This document shows, piece by piece, positions 15,275-27,027 of a stretch of DNA of 64,000 bases. The notes under the pieces were generated by a model, which worked only from the letters and a program-made list of their open reading frames with translations, searched no databases and was not told where the DNA came from. Both the position numbers and the translations under genes were made by a program. The DNA is from Trichosphaerium sp. ATCC 40318 (lineage: Eukaryota; Discosea; Flabellinia; Trichosidae): positions 186,001 through 250,000 of the forward strand of contig JALMLS010000009.1 in the NCBI GenBank assembly GCA_038496445.1. Reading direction: 5' to 3'. How positions within the stretch are numbered: position 1 is the stretch's first letter; each line of letters opens with the position of its first letter.

Positions 15275-15477
15275 CGTGGTTTACGTACAGAATGTTTTTG
15301 GGGCTATGGTCTCGTGTATAAGTGCCAATGTCGCTTAACTTCAGCACGAAATCACACATACATCACGCCGTAGTGATTTTGGGTGACGTACTAGGTGTGT
15401 GAAAGAGTTTGTAGTTTAATTTAGATTGTGACAAACCTTTTTTTGCGGTTTGGCTACTAATACGCGCAATAGGTATC
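15275..15477. promoter_or_regulatory. Shared divergent promoter region, TM9SF / GPAA1
   Basis: Two start codons face away from each other across 203 bp (ATG 15274 minus, ATG 15478 plus). Any promoter elements for both secretory-pathway genes must lie here. I see no TATA box I would defend. Confidence 0.5.
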
Positions 15478-18451
15478 ATGGAGCGGGAACGCGTGTTTAG
15501 GAAGCGATCACGGTTATCTGTCGCCTTGACATTACTAGGGTAACACTGCTTACCCTATGCGTACTTACATTGATCAGATGTGTAGCTTACGTAGTTGGTA
15601 TTGTAACATTCTTTGGTTATACAGAACTGTACAGCAGAAACACATATATTGACGAAAATGCGTTACAGCCAGGTATTGTGCAATTTTTGAAGACATTTGT
15701 TAACTATGACAGGTACCGCACGCTCAGGGTATAGCACAGCGGACTTTGAAGTGCGTATGATCTAGAAGCTTTTATTATCCTTAAATAACACATAGTACGC
15801 AACTCGTTTTACAAAAGAGTACTACGATCACCAAAAAAGTACAACTTACGCCAATAACACGACGTGGAGCAGGTATAACTTTTTTTTTCTTGCACCAACC
15901 ACTTGTTCACTAAAAAGTTGCAATTACACTCACACGGAATTTAGAGCGACGTCTTCATGGATACAACAAAGAGTAGAAGCCTTAGGCTTTGAGAGTCATG
16001 TTTTGGAACACCCTTCTGCTAAAGTATGCCAATGGAAACTAGCAACGTTTCACTAACGTGATGACAAAAAAGGGAAACGGTTACATGGTTGTCGGCATCC
16101 TACGCGCACATAAAACGGATGGAAGTGCTTGTTTAGTAGTTACATCAAAGTACAAGCATATACAAGAGGACGTTAATCTAAATGATGGAGTCACAACAGG
16201 TGTCGGAGCTGTCTTGTCGTTTATGAAGTATTTGTCAGGTATTACAAGTTACTACAGAATGGCTAGTACATTTTACTAACAAATTCGCATAGATAAAGAT
16301 TGGTTATCTAAAGATTACGTCATGGTCTTCTCCGGAGAACCTTTTGGGCATAGTGGTGTAAAGCATTGGCTAGCAGGTAGATTCGATAACCATGTTCAAC
16401 ATACACAAGGCGATTTACACCCGGTAATACTAAACTTACCATTCTAAAACTATGGGCAAATAGCTCGTTATTTATGTTTTCTGGTAGGACATTGGTGACA
16501 TAGTTGCAGCTATTAATTTGGATATACATGATGCAGCCAAGTTTGAGGCGATAGCTGTACGAACTGGTACGTTTATGATGCTTTTGGTAGAACTCACACT
16601 GATATTGTTTTTGCACCAACTAACTTTTTGACGTTTTAGAAGGAACTAACGGTATTTTGCCCAACTTGGATCTTGTGAACCTTGTTGTACGCATGTCTCA
16701 TACGCGTTACGGGCAATCTAAGATATCTTTCGCTGGTAAAAGCTCGGAACTTAGTAACCGAATTCAACCTGCGCTTGCTAGTCTTGTACCACCTGCGAGA
16801 TTAGATTTGATTACTTTTATGGTTAATGCAGCGTTTGGTGAGCCGACTGGTGATCACGGAATGTTTTCAAAATATCACATCGATAGCGTCACGCTAGAAA
16901 ATAAATCACCTAGCGGAAACAAAGTTAATGGCAAAACCATGGCAGCTTTTGTAGAGTGCGTAACCAAAAAAAACAGAAAAGAAGACTTTTCCGTTTCCTA
17001 CGACTATTCCAAAAAACAACGATCTACAATTACTTTCTATGCGTGTAAAACACGTTTTTTAGATACAATTACGGTTTTTCTACGGGTAAACTAATTCGTT
17101 AAACTAATCTCACCTAGAATTCTGGAGGGAACGCTTCGCAGTCTCAATAACTTGATAGAGCACTTAAACCACGCATTCCATTACTATCTTATTTTAAGTT
17201 CAACCACATTTGTTCCAATAGCGCACTACTTTATACCGTTAGGTCTTATAATCCTTGGTTACTTTGGATGGGTACTTCTGTTATTCCCGCCATAAACGGT
17301 TTTTTTTTTTGCGCGTTTTTTTATTATTTCGAGATTTCACCTAATGTGTTTGTTAGCCCGCTTTCATACTTATGCAGGCGCTATCCGTGAACCTTTTATA
17401 CGCATCTGGATTCGTAATATCAAGCCACGTTGCTGGTGGTGCGATATTTTCGTTTCCAATTATGGCACGCAAACTCGCGTACTCTGGGTATATTGCACCC
17501 GCTCTAGCGACTGACGAAAATGTATGAGCGTTTTTACCTTTTTCCTACTTTTCTTTTTTGCTTAAACTGCAGTTCACGATTTAATTTTATTGTTTATTAG
17601 ATCATATACGCATGGATTATATTTACAGCGGTTATAGTGATTGTTTTATTTTGGGTTGTGTTCCCCTTCTTTTCTTCTGCCTTTAAGGTTCCACGAGACC
17701 GTAAATATAAAGATAAGAGTGATGATATTGTTGAGTTATATTCGTACGAAGACATTCTGACTGAAAGAACGTCTGTACTCTCAGTACGTCTTTATTTTTT
17801 TTTAGTAGTTTATTGCGATAACACTAATGGTTGCATTGTGCATATTATTATTATAACGGTTTGACACCGGCTCTTTCTAGAGAGATCTAATTTTACATCT
17901 TACAAAAAAAAAAAAAAGAGTTAAAAATAACTCTCTAACTTTCTGAGCTTTTTACCTCTTTACATTTGTTTTTACCGATTCATAAATATACTCATGATCA
18001 TCCTTATTTTTATAAAAGGCGCTATCGACTATTCCTGGGACAATGTTCATTGGTTGTGCTTCGCTCGTTAACTTTTCATTTTGTTTCTTGTCTGCTGTTG
18101 TTATTGTACCTGCTTTTGGGTTTTTGCGTACGTAGTAATATCTGAAATGCCCATTTGAAGAAATTGGGCCAAACAACAAAAAAAAAAAAAAAAACGAAAA
18201 AAAACTAAAAACTTTTTTTAGACGCAACGAAGAATAGCCTTTCACGGACATTGCAGCTTATCTTATTGACAATACTAAGTCCTCCCGGGCTTTTAATACT
18301 GTTTGCGTTATATAATGACATGACGCCATTTTCAGTACTTTTGCGGATGGTACAAGGATATGAAGCTTATGGAACGCTTATACATCCATTTTTTTGTTGC
18401 GTTTACACGCCTCTCGTGATATTACAGATAATGATTCTGCTCCGTAAATAA
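15478..18451 (+). CDS. GPAA1: GPI transamidase component GAA1
   Basis: Multi-exon plus-strand gene from ATG 15478. GAA1 is a subunit of the ER GPI-transamidase that attaches proteins to GPI anchors. Seen: N-terminal membrane span and YIDENALQPG; the peptidase-like lumenal domain with YMVVGILRAHK, AAINLDI and GILPNLDLVNLVVRM; RILEGTLRSLNNLIEHLNHAFHYY entering the C-terminal membrane region; spans around 17180-17700; and a last exon (18257-18451) containing ILSPPGLLILF and VQGYEAYGTLIHPFF, which matches the human C-terminus (SPAATLLG..., QGVLEHHTYGALLFP). That exon joins the previous one (ends 17783) in phase across a 473-nt intron, by far the longest in the gene. An alternative short 3' end stopping at 17856 is possible. 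One or two family spans seem absent between 17783 and 18257. Confidence 0.92.
17952..18251 (-). CDS. Putative small antisense gene nested in the last GPAA1 intron
   Basis: A minus-strand ORF (ATG 18251, stop 17952) lies wholly inside the GPAA1 intron; its start overlaps the GPAA1 splice acceptor region. It reads as 99 aa, or about 66 aa if the T-rich stretch 18138-18210 is an intron (it ends TTTCAG-like but begins GTTTTT, a poor donor). The remaining protein is basic and hydrophilic (YYYVRKNPKAG, ending VKTNVKR). No family recognised. It could be a chance ORF. Confidence 0.35.
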   Translation of the reverse strand: MSVKGYSSLRLKKVFSFFSFFFFFLLFGPISSNGHFRYYYVRKNPKAGTITTADKKQNEKLTSEAQPMNIVPGIVDSAFYKNKDDHEYIYESVKTNVKR

Positions 18452-18775
18452 ATCTGGATGGTTGATAGTAAACAAGGAATGCGTGTACAACAAAAAAACT
18501 TTCTTGTTGTTTTTTTTTTTTCTATTCTTTGGCGCTAAAAAAAGATCTGTGTACTTGTTTGTGTACAGTACCGTTGCTACAAAAAAATAACGTGTATTGT
18601 TTGATCAGTTGGTAAAAGTACTGTCCTCATATTAAGAAGTTTAGTTCACTTTCCAGATAAAAATAAAAGCACCACAAAAAACTCGTGACTTTTTAAAAAG
18701 GATTTTAAGTCGTCAAGTTTGCGACTTATTAATAGATTTAAGAATTCCACCAACACACCAACACATCACCTCATA
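18452..18775. other. Intergenic, no gene seen
   Basis: AT-rich spacer with T and A runs between GPAA1 and the next ORF. A D-loop-like AGTTGGTA near 18608 is not accompanied by a cloverleaf, so I call no RNA gene. Confidence 0.4.
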
Positions 18776-19132
18776 ATGAGCAAAAAGGCCACTCCACTGT
18801 CTACAGAGACATTCACTGAGCTTCTTACCACGCTCCCAGATGTAAAACCAGACTATTCCAGCGGTTTTCTTGTAGAACATGAACACTGCTATGTTTTACA
18901 TTTTACATACCGCGACGGACCTGACTACAACTCAATACAAGCTGCAGTTAACGACTACATGAAAAACAGGAAAGTTTACGAGACACAACTGGGATCTTCC
19001 AACAACGATAAACCAACGCCTCCACGAGGTATTCGAAAGCCACAACCGGTTCGCCCGCGCTGCGCGAGACAACTGACCAAACCTGTACCAATGGCAGAGA
19101 TCAGCGGCTATACACCTAAACTGGTCAAATGA
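18776..19132 (+). CDS. Small protein, basic Pro-rich C-terminus, unknown
   Basis: Single-exon ORF of 118 aa. ATG 18776 (MSKKATPLST) is preferred over the ATG-less upstream extension. The first 75 residues have a mixed alpha/beta look (FTELLTTLPDV, YVLHFTYRDGPDYNSIQAAVNDYMK). The rest is basic and proline-rich (RGIRKPQPVRPRCARQ). Base composition is more balanced than the flanks, which favours real coding. I considered SRP14 because of size and basic tail, but the core motifs do not match. Function unknown. Confidence 0.6.
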   Translation: MSKKATPLSTETFTELLTTLPDVKPDYSSGFLVEHEHCYVLHFTYRDGPDYNSIQAAVNDYMKNRKVYETQLGSSNNDKPTPPRGIRKPQPVRPRCARQLTKPVPMAEISGYTPKLVK

Positions 19133-20147
19133 TCGAAACTAACCAACTATGGATTTTTTAAAGCCACCCCAGAATTTTTTTTTACTTAAATGGCTAATAC
19201 AACTCTCTGGGGATACTACAATTTTGTATTATCTTGTTACACTTTGTATAATGTATAGAAAAAAAAAACACATTAAAATATACCCAGACACCTCCCGCTT
19301 TTATATAATTAATCGCGTGGTTCGTGTCATTTTTTCCCTCTAACTTGCAGTCGCTTTTTCTTATCGTGGTCCCCATATCTGTAAAATTTGAACAAGTGCG
19401 AAGGCGGCAAATGTTGAGTTGTTTCCGAGGTATCAGACGCTTCTACCTAGGCGTCCAAAGCGATTAAAACAAAAAAGGAACGGTTGGGAAAAAGTGAGGT
19501 TAGAATTGCTTTTGGTTTTTTTTTTTCTTGTATTCTTTTTTTAGATACCCACTAGAAAATACGCTCAATGTACACGCGATAGCATGATAAAGCATAATGA
19601 CTAATACTATTATTCTACAAAAAAAGCTAGCGAAAAACAAATAACTTTTCACACTTTTTCTTTTTTCTTTGTTGTGTTCTTTTAACAAAAGCTAAAACTC
19701 TCCTTAAAAAGATTTATAAATGGGTAGTTGCTTGTTCTTGCAAGAATGCGTATTTACAAACTCGTACAAAAGGAGGAAAGAAATTACCGGTAATTTTTCG
19801 GTGTAAGAAAAAGTGCCTTTCATCCAAAAAGATCAACAAAGAAAATTTGTCGAAAAGGGTATCAAAAGAATGTATGAAAGCGTTTGGAAAGTATCGCAGT
19901 TTCAATTTTTTACAAATAAGGGAAGATGATTTTGTGAGTACCTTTCTAGCCAGTAAAAATCCTTCTAGCAAGAATATATGAACGCATATACTAAATTGAA
20001 GCGGTTTTGCGTCCTTTTTATCCTCTTTTTTGATTTCGCGCTCATACAAACAATGCATCTCTATAACGCGCTAAAAACGGAGTTAAACAACGCCACAGTA
20101 TGCCAGAAAACATGAATGACGCGATTTTACGCCGTATAATCTAAGAA
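19133..20147. other. AT-rich stretch, possible 3' exons of the BTB gene
   Basis: Long T/A runs. A minus-strand open stretch at 20058-19714 (MHCLYEREIKKEDKKD...) ends one candidate exon at a GTACTC donor and could be a further 3' exon of the neighbouring BTB gene. I could not join it with confidence. No other gene or RNA seen. Confidence 0.4.
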
Positions 20148-21569
20148 TCAGAAAAAGTGAAAAAAAAAAAAGCATAGAAATCGCACCAAGCCGTCTACGC
20201 AAACCCATTCGTAAGTACACTTTGTCCACCCGCTCTTACCACGTTTCGTATCGTCCCGAAAATAGCAATACATGTTACAACGTGGTGTTATTTTACCTTT
20301 ATGCTCATCTTCATTGCAAAATCGAAAACCGTGTAGTTGTAGTTTTTCTTGACTCTTTGAAATAATAGCTATACCCACTGTATTCGCATCACAGCAAAAT
20401 AATGTTCCAGGACTTACCGGACATAATTTATGGAATAAGAAAGTAGGTAAAGGGGAGTTTGTAACGAGTTCTTCTCCGTGTACGAACCAGTATCTACGTG
20501 AAGTTTTTAGAGTTATACTCAGTACTAATTTTGTACACTCCAAGCAAAATAGCGGTATTTTAACTAAATATAAAAGAATTTGTCATTTGTGTTTCTATAC
20601 TTAGCATTGAACTAAAGAATACGCACTCTTTTGATTCACCCATGTATACAGTTACTCTACTGCCTAGTCTATCGAATTTAAACTTTTGTGGTTTCATATG
20701 ATTTAGTTTATGAATTCCCAAAGCAACACCGCTCTCTTGCCCAAAGTGAATGACTCTAAACCAAGGAGTAGATGAGCAACTAACAAATAGACCGTTCTCT
20801 AGGCCGCTCTAAACATAATTAGACGCATAAAAAATAAAATAAAGAAAAACTTGTCAAAAGAATTTTATTTTTATCAGATTTTCAGTTTCCAAAACTTTCT
20901 ACAAATGAAACGTACCATGACAGCTGATTCCATATGCGAGCGCTTAGATGGTATTGAGATGCTGTAAAACTCCATTTCCTCCTTTAAGCGCTCTGGCGGT
21001 ATGTCCTGAGGCGTTTTGTGAGCGGAAAAAATGGAAAATGGTTTTGTGATGTTTAAATACGATCATGAGCGTTGTTTGTACCTCTAAATAGCCATACTTG
21101 CTTGTACGTAGGAAATCCAATAGAGGACTGAAATATTTTCCTTTTAATAAGCGTTAGTTACTATTTTCGCTTCTTCAGTTATAGTAATGAATAGATATGT
21201 ATTTTTGAGCTGAGTTTAAGCTTTGTGACATTGTTTGTGTTTCTGTGTGTCGTACCGTTCCTGTCTATAAAAATATAGCCTTCTTCATCCTTCAAAGGCG
21301 AGAATCGACCAGATAGAAGCGATGTGAAGAAGTTTTGCCCACTTTTTGTAAGCGTACTGTTTATATTAGCGCTGATGCATACTATGTACGTTTATAGAGT
21401 ACCTAGAAGTTGTAACGAACCTACGTAAAAATTAGCTAAACGGCTTCTTACGCTGGTACGTGCTTTACTCCGCCAATATTTAGCTTTACAATTTGTTCTA
21501 GAGCGATGTTATTAAAACTACCCCGACAAAAACAATACCTTTGGGAGATGCTCTCCTCCCGTCATTCAT
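20148..21569 (-). CDS. KCTD-like BTB/T1-domain protein
   Basis: Spliced minus-strand gene. ATG 21569 gives MNDGRRASPK, joined across a 41-nt intron to EQIVKLNIGGVKH, then TTSSTLTKSGQNFFTSLLSGRF, KDEEGYIFIDRNG, YFSPLLDFLRTSKYGYLEVP and PERLKEEMEFYSI. This is the T1/BTB fold of potassium-channel tetramerisation-domain (KCTD) proteins, most of which act as Cullin-3 substrate adaptors. After the BTB comes an unrecognised region (GLENGLFVSCSSTPWFRV, VTVYMGESKECVFFSS). The joint near 21350 requires donor GTACTC to keep frame. The 3' end is uncertain: the frame stops at 20148, but more exons may lie down to about 19.7 kb. Confidence 0.75.
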
Positions 21570-22012
21570 TTATGTTACTCCAGAATGTACATTGTAAAGA
21601 TACCAGTACAAGTCTTACTTAATCAGAGTTCACCGTTTGCCTTGTTGCGTCACTGTGCGACTGTCTAGTTTTTGCCACGAGAATATAAGGGTATCAATCT
21701 ATGACCATTTTTGTGATCGTTTACAATTTACGCAAGTTACCAACGGACCATCAACTTTCGTAGTTGAGGCAGTGAGTGGCTGAACGTACTTTTAAATACT
21801 GAGACGAGGTGGCGCTCCTCAAAGTTGTTATTTTCAACTCCTTACCAGTTACTCAAGCTACTACGTTTCGAGGTATGCGCACATACTAACAGCTTGAGAA
21901 CACAGCTCTCATCTCAGACAAGATGGGCGAACAATGAAAGGAATGGTAGCTGTAAATTGAATCTTTTGGTCTTGTGTGGACTTTACTTACATACTCCAGA
22001 CTTAAAGTTGCC
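21570..22012. other. Intergenic, no gene seen
   Basis: Upstream region of the BTB gene. It contains short ORFs only and no recognisable element. Confidence 0.4.
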
Positions 22013-22843
22013 TCAGTAGAATTGGGATCTCAGTGTCATTGTAGGGACAGCATCCAAGACAATGAACCCAATGGCACCGAGGTACTAGAAGTTTAGTATA
22101 AAATTGAAGAATGAGTGTACCCATTTCAAAGTAGAACCAATAACATACGCATCCATCCTGGCGTTCCACAAATTTGTCACGCCCCAATTAGGTTTGCTAT
22201 TTTACCTCTTATAAATGTATAGCTTGAAATGCATCCAAATCTCTTTGAGTGCGACCTACATTACACTTTAGCAAAAAAAAGATAAATTTTGTTGATTGAT
22301 TGTTCATACCTTAAACCCACTTAAAACAATTTTTGAATCCGCGTGAAGCAATTGGATACAAAATTTGGACAGTATAGAGTAGCAACCTTGTCACTACATT
22401 TAAGACAATGCATGCAAGTACAGCATGCCGTATCACAACACGGCAAAAACCACACAGTTTTAGTTTGAGGTTTGTTTATCGCAAATAGTCCACAAACGTA
22501 GTATTGTAAAGATAGGCCACGTCATAAGAGCAAATAAGCATAACAAGAATCCACTATTGTAGTGACAGAATGGAGTGCAGCAATTACTATGAAAAAAGTG
22601 AGAATAGCTAGATAGCTAAAAAACCTGTTATTACCATGTGTTTTGTCGTGCTTGAAGCTTTGAGATTTCAATATGAGAATAATCTGAGCTTTGGACTAGT
22701 ATCCAAAGCACACAATTAAACGTATATCATGTATTACAGGTTTTTGTGAGTGCCAAACAGTTTTTAGCTGAGGACGCCACAAGCAGTTGTTCTGCAATGT
22801 AACTGACTTGTGTACTTACCTTGGATACTTTAGACGATGACAT
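22013..22843 (-). CDS. Putative Cys-rich multi-exon membrane protein, structure unresolved
   Basis: Several minus-strand exons look coding, but I could not splice all of them in frame. ATG 22843 (MSSSKVSK, then a GTAAGT donor) may be the first exon. Around 22590-22480 is CCTPFCHYNSG followed by a hydrophobic span (FLLCLFALMTWPIFTILRLW). Around 22450-22340 is a Cys cluster (CCDTACCTCMHCLKCSDK, YCPNF). The last exons give a second span (KWYLGAIGFIVLD) and stop at 22013. A hydrophobic span between Cys-rich ends recalls LITAF or PLAC8 proteins, but the spacing does not clearly match either. It may be a degraded gene. Confidence 0.35.
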
Positions 22844-23336
22844 TAAACGAGATTCAAAAGCTGTATCATACAAGAAATAGCGCTAAGGGTTCTATAGCTA
22901 TCAAAAAAGAAAGCACACAAGAGAAGGTATGTTGGAACACTCTTCCATTTTGATTCGAATGGTTGGGATAATAGTTCCACAATTGCAAATAAACCTTAAA
23001 ACAAGTACAATTCAGAGAAACTCTCTAACAATTCAAGCTAATGCAACCGGCAAAACTAATACGAAGCCTTAATTGATCTTGCAAGGAGATACTGTACGTT
23101 TTTATTCAGGTAACGTCACTAACGAATCATACATACAAAGCAAATGGATTGTAAGGGTTCCTGCAATTCTGAAAGTTCTGAGAATTGCAGGAGGTTCTGG
23201 AAGATGTCGGTAACTTAAAGATACTTTTTTTTACTGCTCTGGACTAAGACGCACAATGAAAATGTAGAGGTTCTGGGTGAACTGGTTCCAGAACATTCAG
23301 GAACCTGTCTATCTCCAATAAAGGTCTAGTTGTTTC
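22844..23336. other. Intergenic with fold-back repeats
   Basis: No ORF of note. It holds the inverted-repeat cluster at 23156-23305, described separately, and serves as spacer between the Cys-rich gene and the acyl-CoA synthetase 3' end. Confidence 0.45.
23156..23305. repeat. Nested inverted-repeat (fold-back) cluster
   Basis: Perfect 12-bp arms TCCTGCAATTCT (23159-23170) and AGAATTGCAGGA (23181-23192) are separated by 10 bp. An outer pair GGTTCCTG (23157-23164) / CAGGAACC (23298-23305) encloses the cluster. GGTTCTGG occurs twice in direct orientation (about 23193 and 23270) with its complement CCAGAAC at about 23288. This could be a small MITE-like or fold-back element, or a structured RNA. 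Confidence 0.6.
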
Positions 23337-26072
23337 TTATACCTTTTTAGAGCTTATCTCTTGTATACTCTCCTCCCGCATAACATACTTTTTTATCTTT
23401 CCAGTAACAGTCTAAAAATAGGTTGTTAGTGCGAGCTACGAAACAAATATCCTTTTCAACTGAGGGTCATTTTTGTTTTGTACCATTGGGAACTCTTTAA
23501 CAAATTTCCAGTATTTTGGGACTTTATAATGTGCTATTTTATCCTTGCAGTATTCTTTAATATCTTTTGATGTTATTGATTCATCACGGAGCTTTACCCA
23601 TGCGCATAACTCTTCACCATACTAAAAACAATAAATTGTTCAAAAACTCTTAAAACAAAAATAGCATTTTTTTTTTTTAGGTACGTACTACTTTATCTGG
23701 CACACCAACAACCTGAACATCCTCTATACTCGGGTGGGTGTATAAAAATTCTTCAATTTCTCGCGGGTAAATATTCTCTCCACCACGTATTACCATATCC
23801 TTCAAAACAAAGTAAATCGCAAATGAATCAAGAAAAAAAAAGAACAAACCTTGATTCTGCCTACAATTCGACAGTATCCATCCTTATCTATTGTTGCAAG
23901 GTCACCCGTCCGCATCCATCCTAAATTAATTAACGCTGATAATTGATTCTAGCGTGATACCATCCGTAATGGCTTCCTTAGATTTCTCTGGGTTGCGCCA
24001 GTACCCCTTCATTACCAAATAACCTACACGTTGATTAGCAAATCGTTTTGTAGGTAGAACCAAACCTTTTGTCCATAGTTCTCCTGTTGTATCAATAGGT
24101 ACTGTGCACCCTTCAGCATCAACGACTTTACAAGAAGTGTGATCCAACGCTCTACCGACTGTCTCTGTTCTTAGTTCAGGAGGGTCCTCACCACTTGTCT
24201 AACACTACATAAGCAAAATCCACATCTTTGCCCTTTGTAGCTTTACCTGAAAAGAAACTGGAGAAGTCTCAGTCATACCATATGCGATTGTAACTTTTGA
24301 CATGTTCATTTCATTCATGACACGTTTCATAACTTCAACGGGACATGTTGAACCAGCTACAAGTGAAACATTGTAAGATATTTGCGCTTGACGGTCACAG
24401 GCAAATACGTACCCATTATACCAGTTCTAAGTGTTGATAAATCAAATTCTTTGAATTTGGGGTGCTCTAGTTCCGATATGAACATAGTAGGGACGCCATG
24501 GAGTGCAGTACATTCGTATTTCTGAACAGCCTTTTGTTGAAGTAGTTAGCAGTCGCGAGAAGACTGTTTGTGTACCTGCAACACAGATAAAGGATCAAAA
24601 CTTTCTCCTGGATAAATAAGACTTGATCCGTGAGTCATGGCTGCTAAGTTGCCTACACGATTGTCAGTTTGAAAGAAAGAAATGAGATAGAAAGCAAAAT
24701 CACGTGGGGCGTTCCTAGTACTAATCCAAAGCAGTGGTATAGAGGTACAGGTACACAAAGACGATCTTTTTCAGTGAGTTCCATCATATCGCCAACAAAA
24801 AGGCCGTTATTTAAAATATTCCGATGAGACAGTGTTGCACCCTTCGGCGATCCAGTAGTACCTTTTGCAAGCAAGTTATTATTTTTGACATTGTTATTTT
24901 TTTTTTTCAATTGGTACCACTTGTGAATTGTATATTCACTGCATCATCACATTTATGACCAGTACGTATGGATGGGTCATCGGATAGAGCATAGACATCA
25001 TCAAATTTTAGTAAATCTACCCATCATTAGTGAAAAGACTACATAAACGCGATTGGTCAATACCTTTGTAGTTTTCTTTACCAGTGTGAATAATGTATTT
25101 CAAAGATGGCACTTCTGTTGATGCTATTTTGTAATTGATAAGAATTTTCTGAGAATTGGTTTAAAAGTGGTATTACGTAGCGGCATTTCATGCCATACTT
25201 CTCTTAGCATCTTGACGTAATTACTTTTTTTAAAGGATGGCGTTATAACAATTGCTAAAAGAATCATCAGAAAGTACTGAGAAAAAAACCACCAAAGCCT
25301 TGGCTTGATGTACCTTTCATCTCGGATAACTGTATAGCATATTTCAGCTCATGTGTTCTATATCCTGGATTTATATTAACTAGTATTATTCCAGCTTTAG
25401 CAGTAGCAAGATGAGTTACAACCTAAAAGTGACATCAATCAATTTCACAAAAAAAATCAAAAAAAAGCCGTAGAAAAACAACGAAAACGTACCCACTCTG
25501 AGTTGTTCGGCATCCATACGCCTAAGCGATCTCCTTTTTTAATGCCAAGCTTGGCTAAACCAGCAGCGAACAGATTTGCGCGTTCCTAACGGAAATGTCA
25601 GTTTTACGTGACACTTTACCGTCGTACCTGTAGTTCTTTCCATGACCATGCTACGTCTTGGTGTAAAACACGCAACACTTCTTTTTGACCGTATTTGTCA
25701 ACCTAAACAGTACAACCGCGTTAACAGTGTTATGCTGAAGCGACAAGGCGTGCCTGTTCGTCAAAAAACTCTCCTAGTGTTTGATTGAGTAGAACTCGGC
25801 GATTTTGTGGTCCTTGTACATGACTGATTGGGTAGTCCCGTTTGAGAGATGTTTTTACGATGAACGGCCGTTTTTCTGTGTTAGGCACTACAACACCAGA
25901 TTCAGTATTAATTTTACCCTCATTATGTAAGTAATCTAATGGCCATAAGTGAATAGTAGCAAGAAAGTTAGTACGTGCGAGTATATTGTGTATATCTCCT
26001 TTGTGGTTGCGCTTGTACAATGTGACGCTTGGCTACGCGTTTAACACAAGTTTGTAGTGTAGCTAAGGCCAT
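23337..26072 (-). CDS. AMP-dependent acyl-CoA synthetase, probably mitochondrial
   Basis: Multi-exon ANL-superfamily adenylating enzyme (fatty acid + ATP + CoA to acyl-CoA). Seen from N to C: start [17 protein letters not shown] at 26072, basic and acid-free like a mitochondrial presequence; [28 protein letters not shown]; the A3 P-loop [58 protein letters not shown]-type region (about 24290-24250); [20 protein letters not shown]; and C-terminal [13 protein letters not shown] with the conserved Lys. It most resembles ACSF2-type medium/long-chain synthetases. The joint between exon 1 and the exon near 25,900 could not be put in frame with certainty. Stop TAA at 23337. Confidence 0.92.
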
Positions 26073-26718
26073 AGTACAGAGTATACAAAACTAGTGACGT
26101 TTCAACCGTTATTTAAAGTTATATTTGGCTTTTCTGTTACTGTAATGACAATAAGAGTTTTTCTAAGTCTTTGTTGTACAAAAACCTGAACTGGCGTCGG
26201 CTGTTTCACTGAATAAATATTTCGTAGCGCTGACAGGTTTCACCACCCAATGTGTAGTAGCGAAGTGTAATGTGTTTGTAACATTGACTGTCTTCACAGA
26301 TCGCAACCAGGCGAATTACGAAGTTATCTTAGTTCATTGTATGTTGCTGCGCACGTGATAATTGTTATCAGAGCACACGTGCGCTTGCTTCGCGTAGTAA
26401 GCGGTCTAAAATTAAAACCAGCGCAAGTAATTTATACCACATAATTTCCGAAGCACGGGTTACGTTTTTTTATATGTACAAGTAGGTTGTGAGTAATTAC
26501 AAGTCTGTTTCGTTTCGCTATTTACAAAAAAAGTTAGGATTTGGTAACTTTTTTTTTTCTATTCCTTCAATGCCAGTTTGTTGTTGAGTTCCTTCGTTTC
26601 ATATTTCCGGGCGTTCCAGTGTACCGAGTTGGTAGCGCTAAGGAGCTAGTTCGTTTTTGGAGCTTATGAGTAGCTGCTCTTTGTCTTATGAAGTTCTAAA
26701 AGCGCGTGGGTCAGTATA
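26073..26718. other. Intergenic, no gene seen
   Basis: 5' flank of the acyl-CoA synthetase. It includes CACGTG-type motifs near 26350-26380, and nothing else that can be supported. Confidence 0.4.
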
Positions 26719-27027
26719 TCACGTCATACGCTTGAAGGGGTTTTTAAGAAGAACAGAAATTAAATGTCTTTTGCGTACTTCACGGTACTCCCGTCTCCTT
26801 GTAGTAACCCTACTTCTGATGCAAACGCGTTCAGGTATAGCGGTAAGGCTAAGACTCATTTTATCACGTGATGGCGGAGGAGAACTAGCGTCGTAAGACT
26901 CATCACCTATTGAAGCTTCAAGCTGTTCTATTGCGATGTATAGCTCATCGTATATTGATGGCCTCTGTGCTCTTGACGCTAGTGTGCTAATGTTCTGTAG
27001 TATGTTTGTCATCATTGTAGATTCCAT
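26719..27027 (-). CDS. Small hypothetical protein
   Basis: Intron-less 102-aa ORF (MESTMMTNILQNIS...), with a Ser/Pro-rich middle (SYDASSPPPSRDK) and an Arg-rich C-terminal third (TRRREYREVRKRH). Its GC content is above the surrounding spacer. No family recognised. The opposite strand also has an overlapping open frame (26657-26896), so only one can be right; the minus frame is longer and starts with a plausible context. Confidence 0.4.
   Translation of the reverse strand: MESTMMTNILQNISTLASRAQRPSIYDELYIAIEQLEASIGDESYDASSPPPSRDKMSLSLTAIPERVCIRSRVTTRRREYREVRKRHLISVLLKNPFKRMT

Noticed and set aside
17786-17856. GPAA1 ending at 17856 as the main form
   Set aside because: The exon at 18257-18451 matches the human GPAA1 C-terminus and joins in phase, so the shorter end is at best an alternative.
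18590-18660. Possible ordinary tRNA on the plus strand, from an AGTTGGTA D-loop-like motif
   Set aside because: No acceptor pairing, no convincing anticodon stem, and the following TAGTTCACTTTCC is a poor box B.
18776-19132. Assignment of this ORF as SRP14
   Set aside because: Only size and basic tail agree; the conserved SRP14 core motifs are absent.
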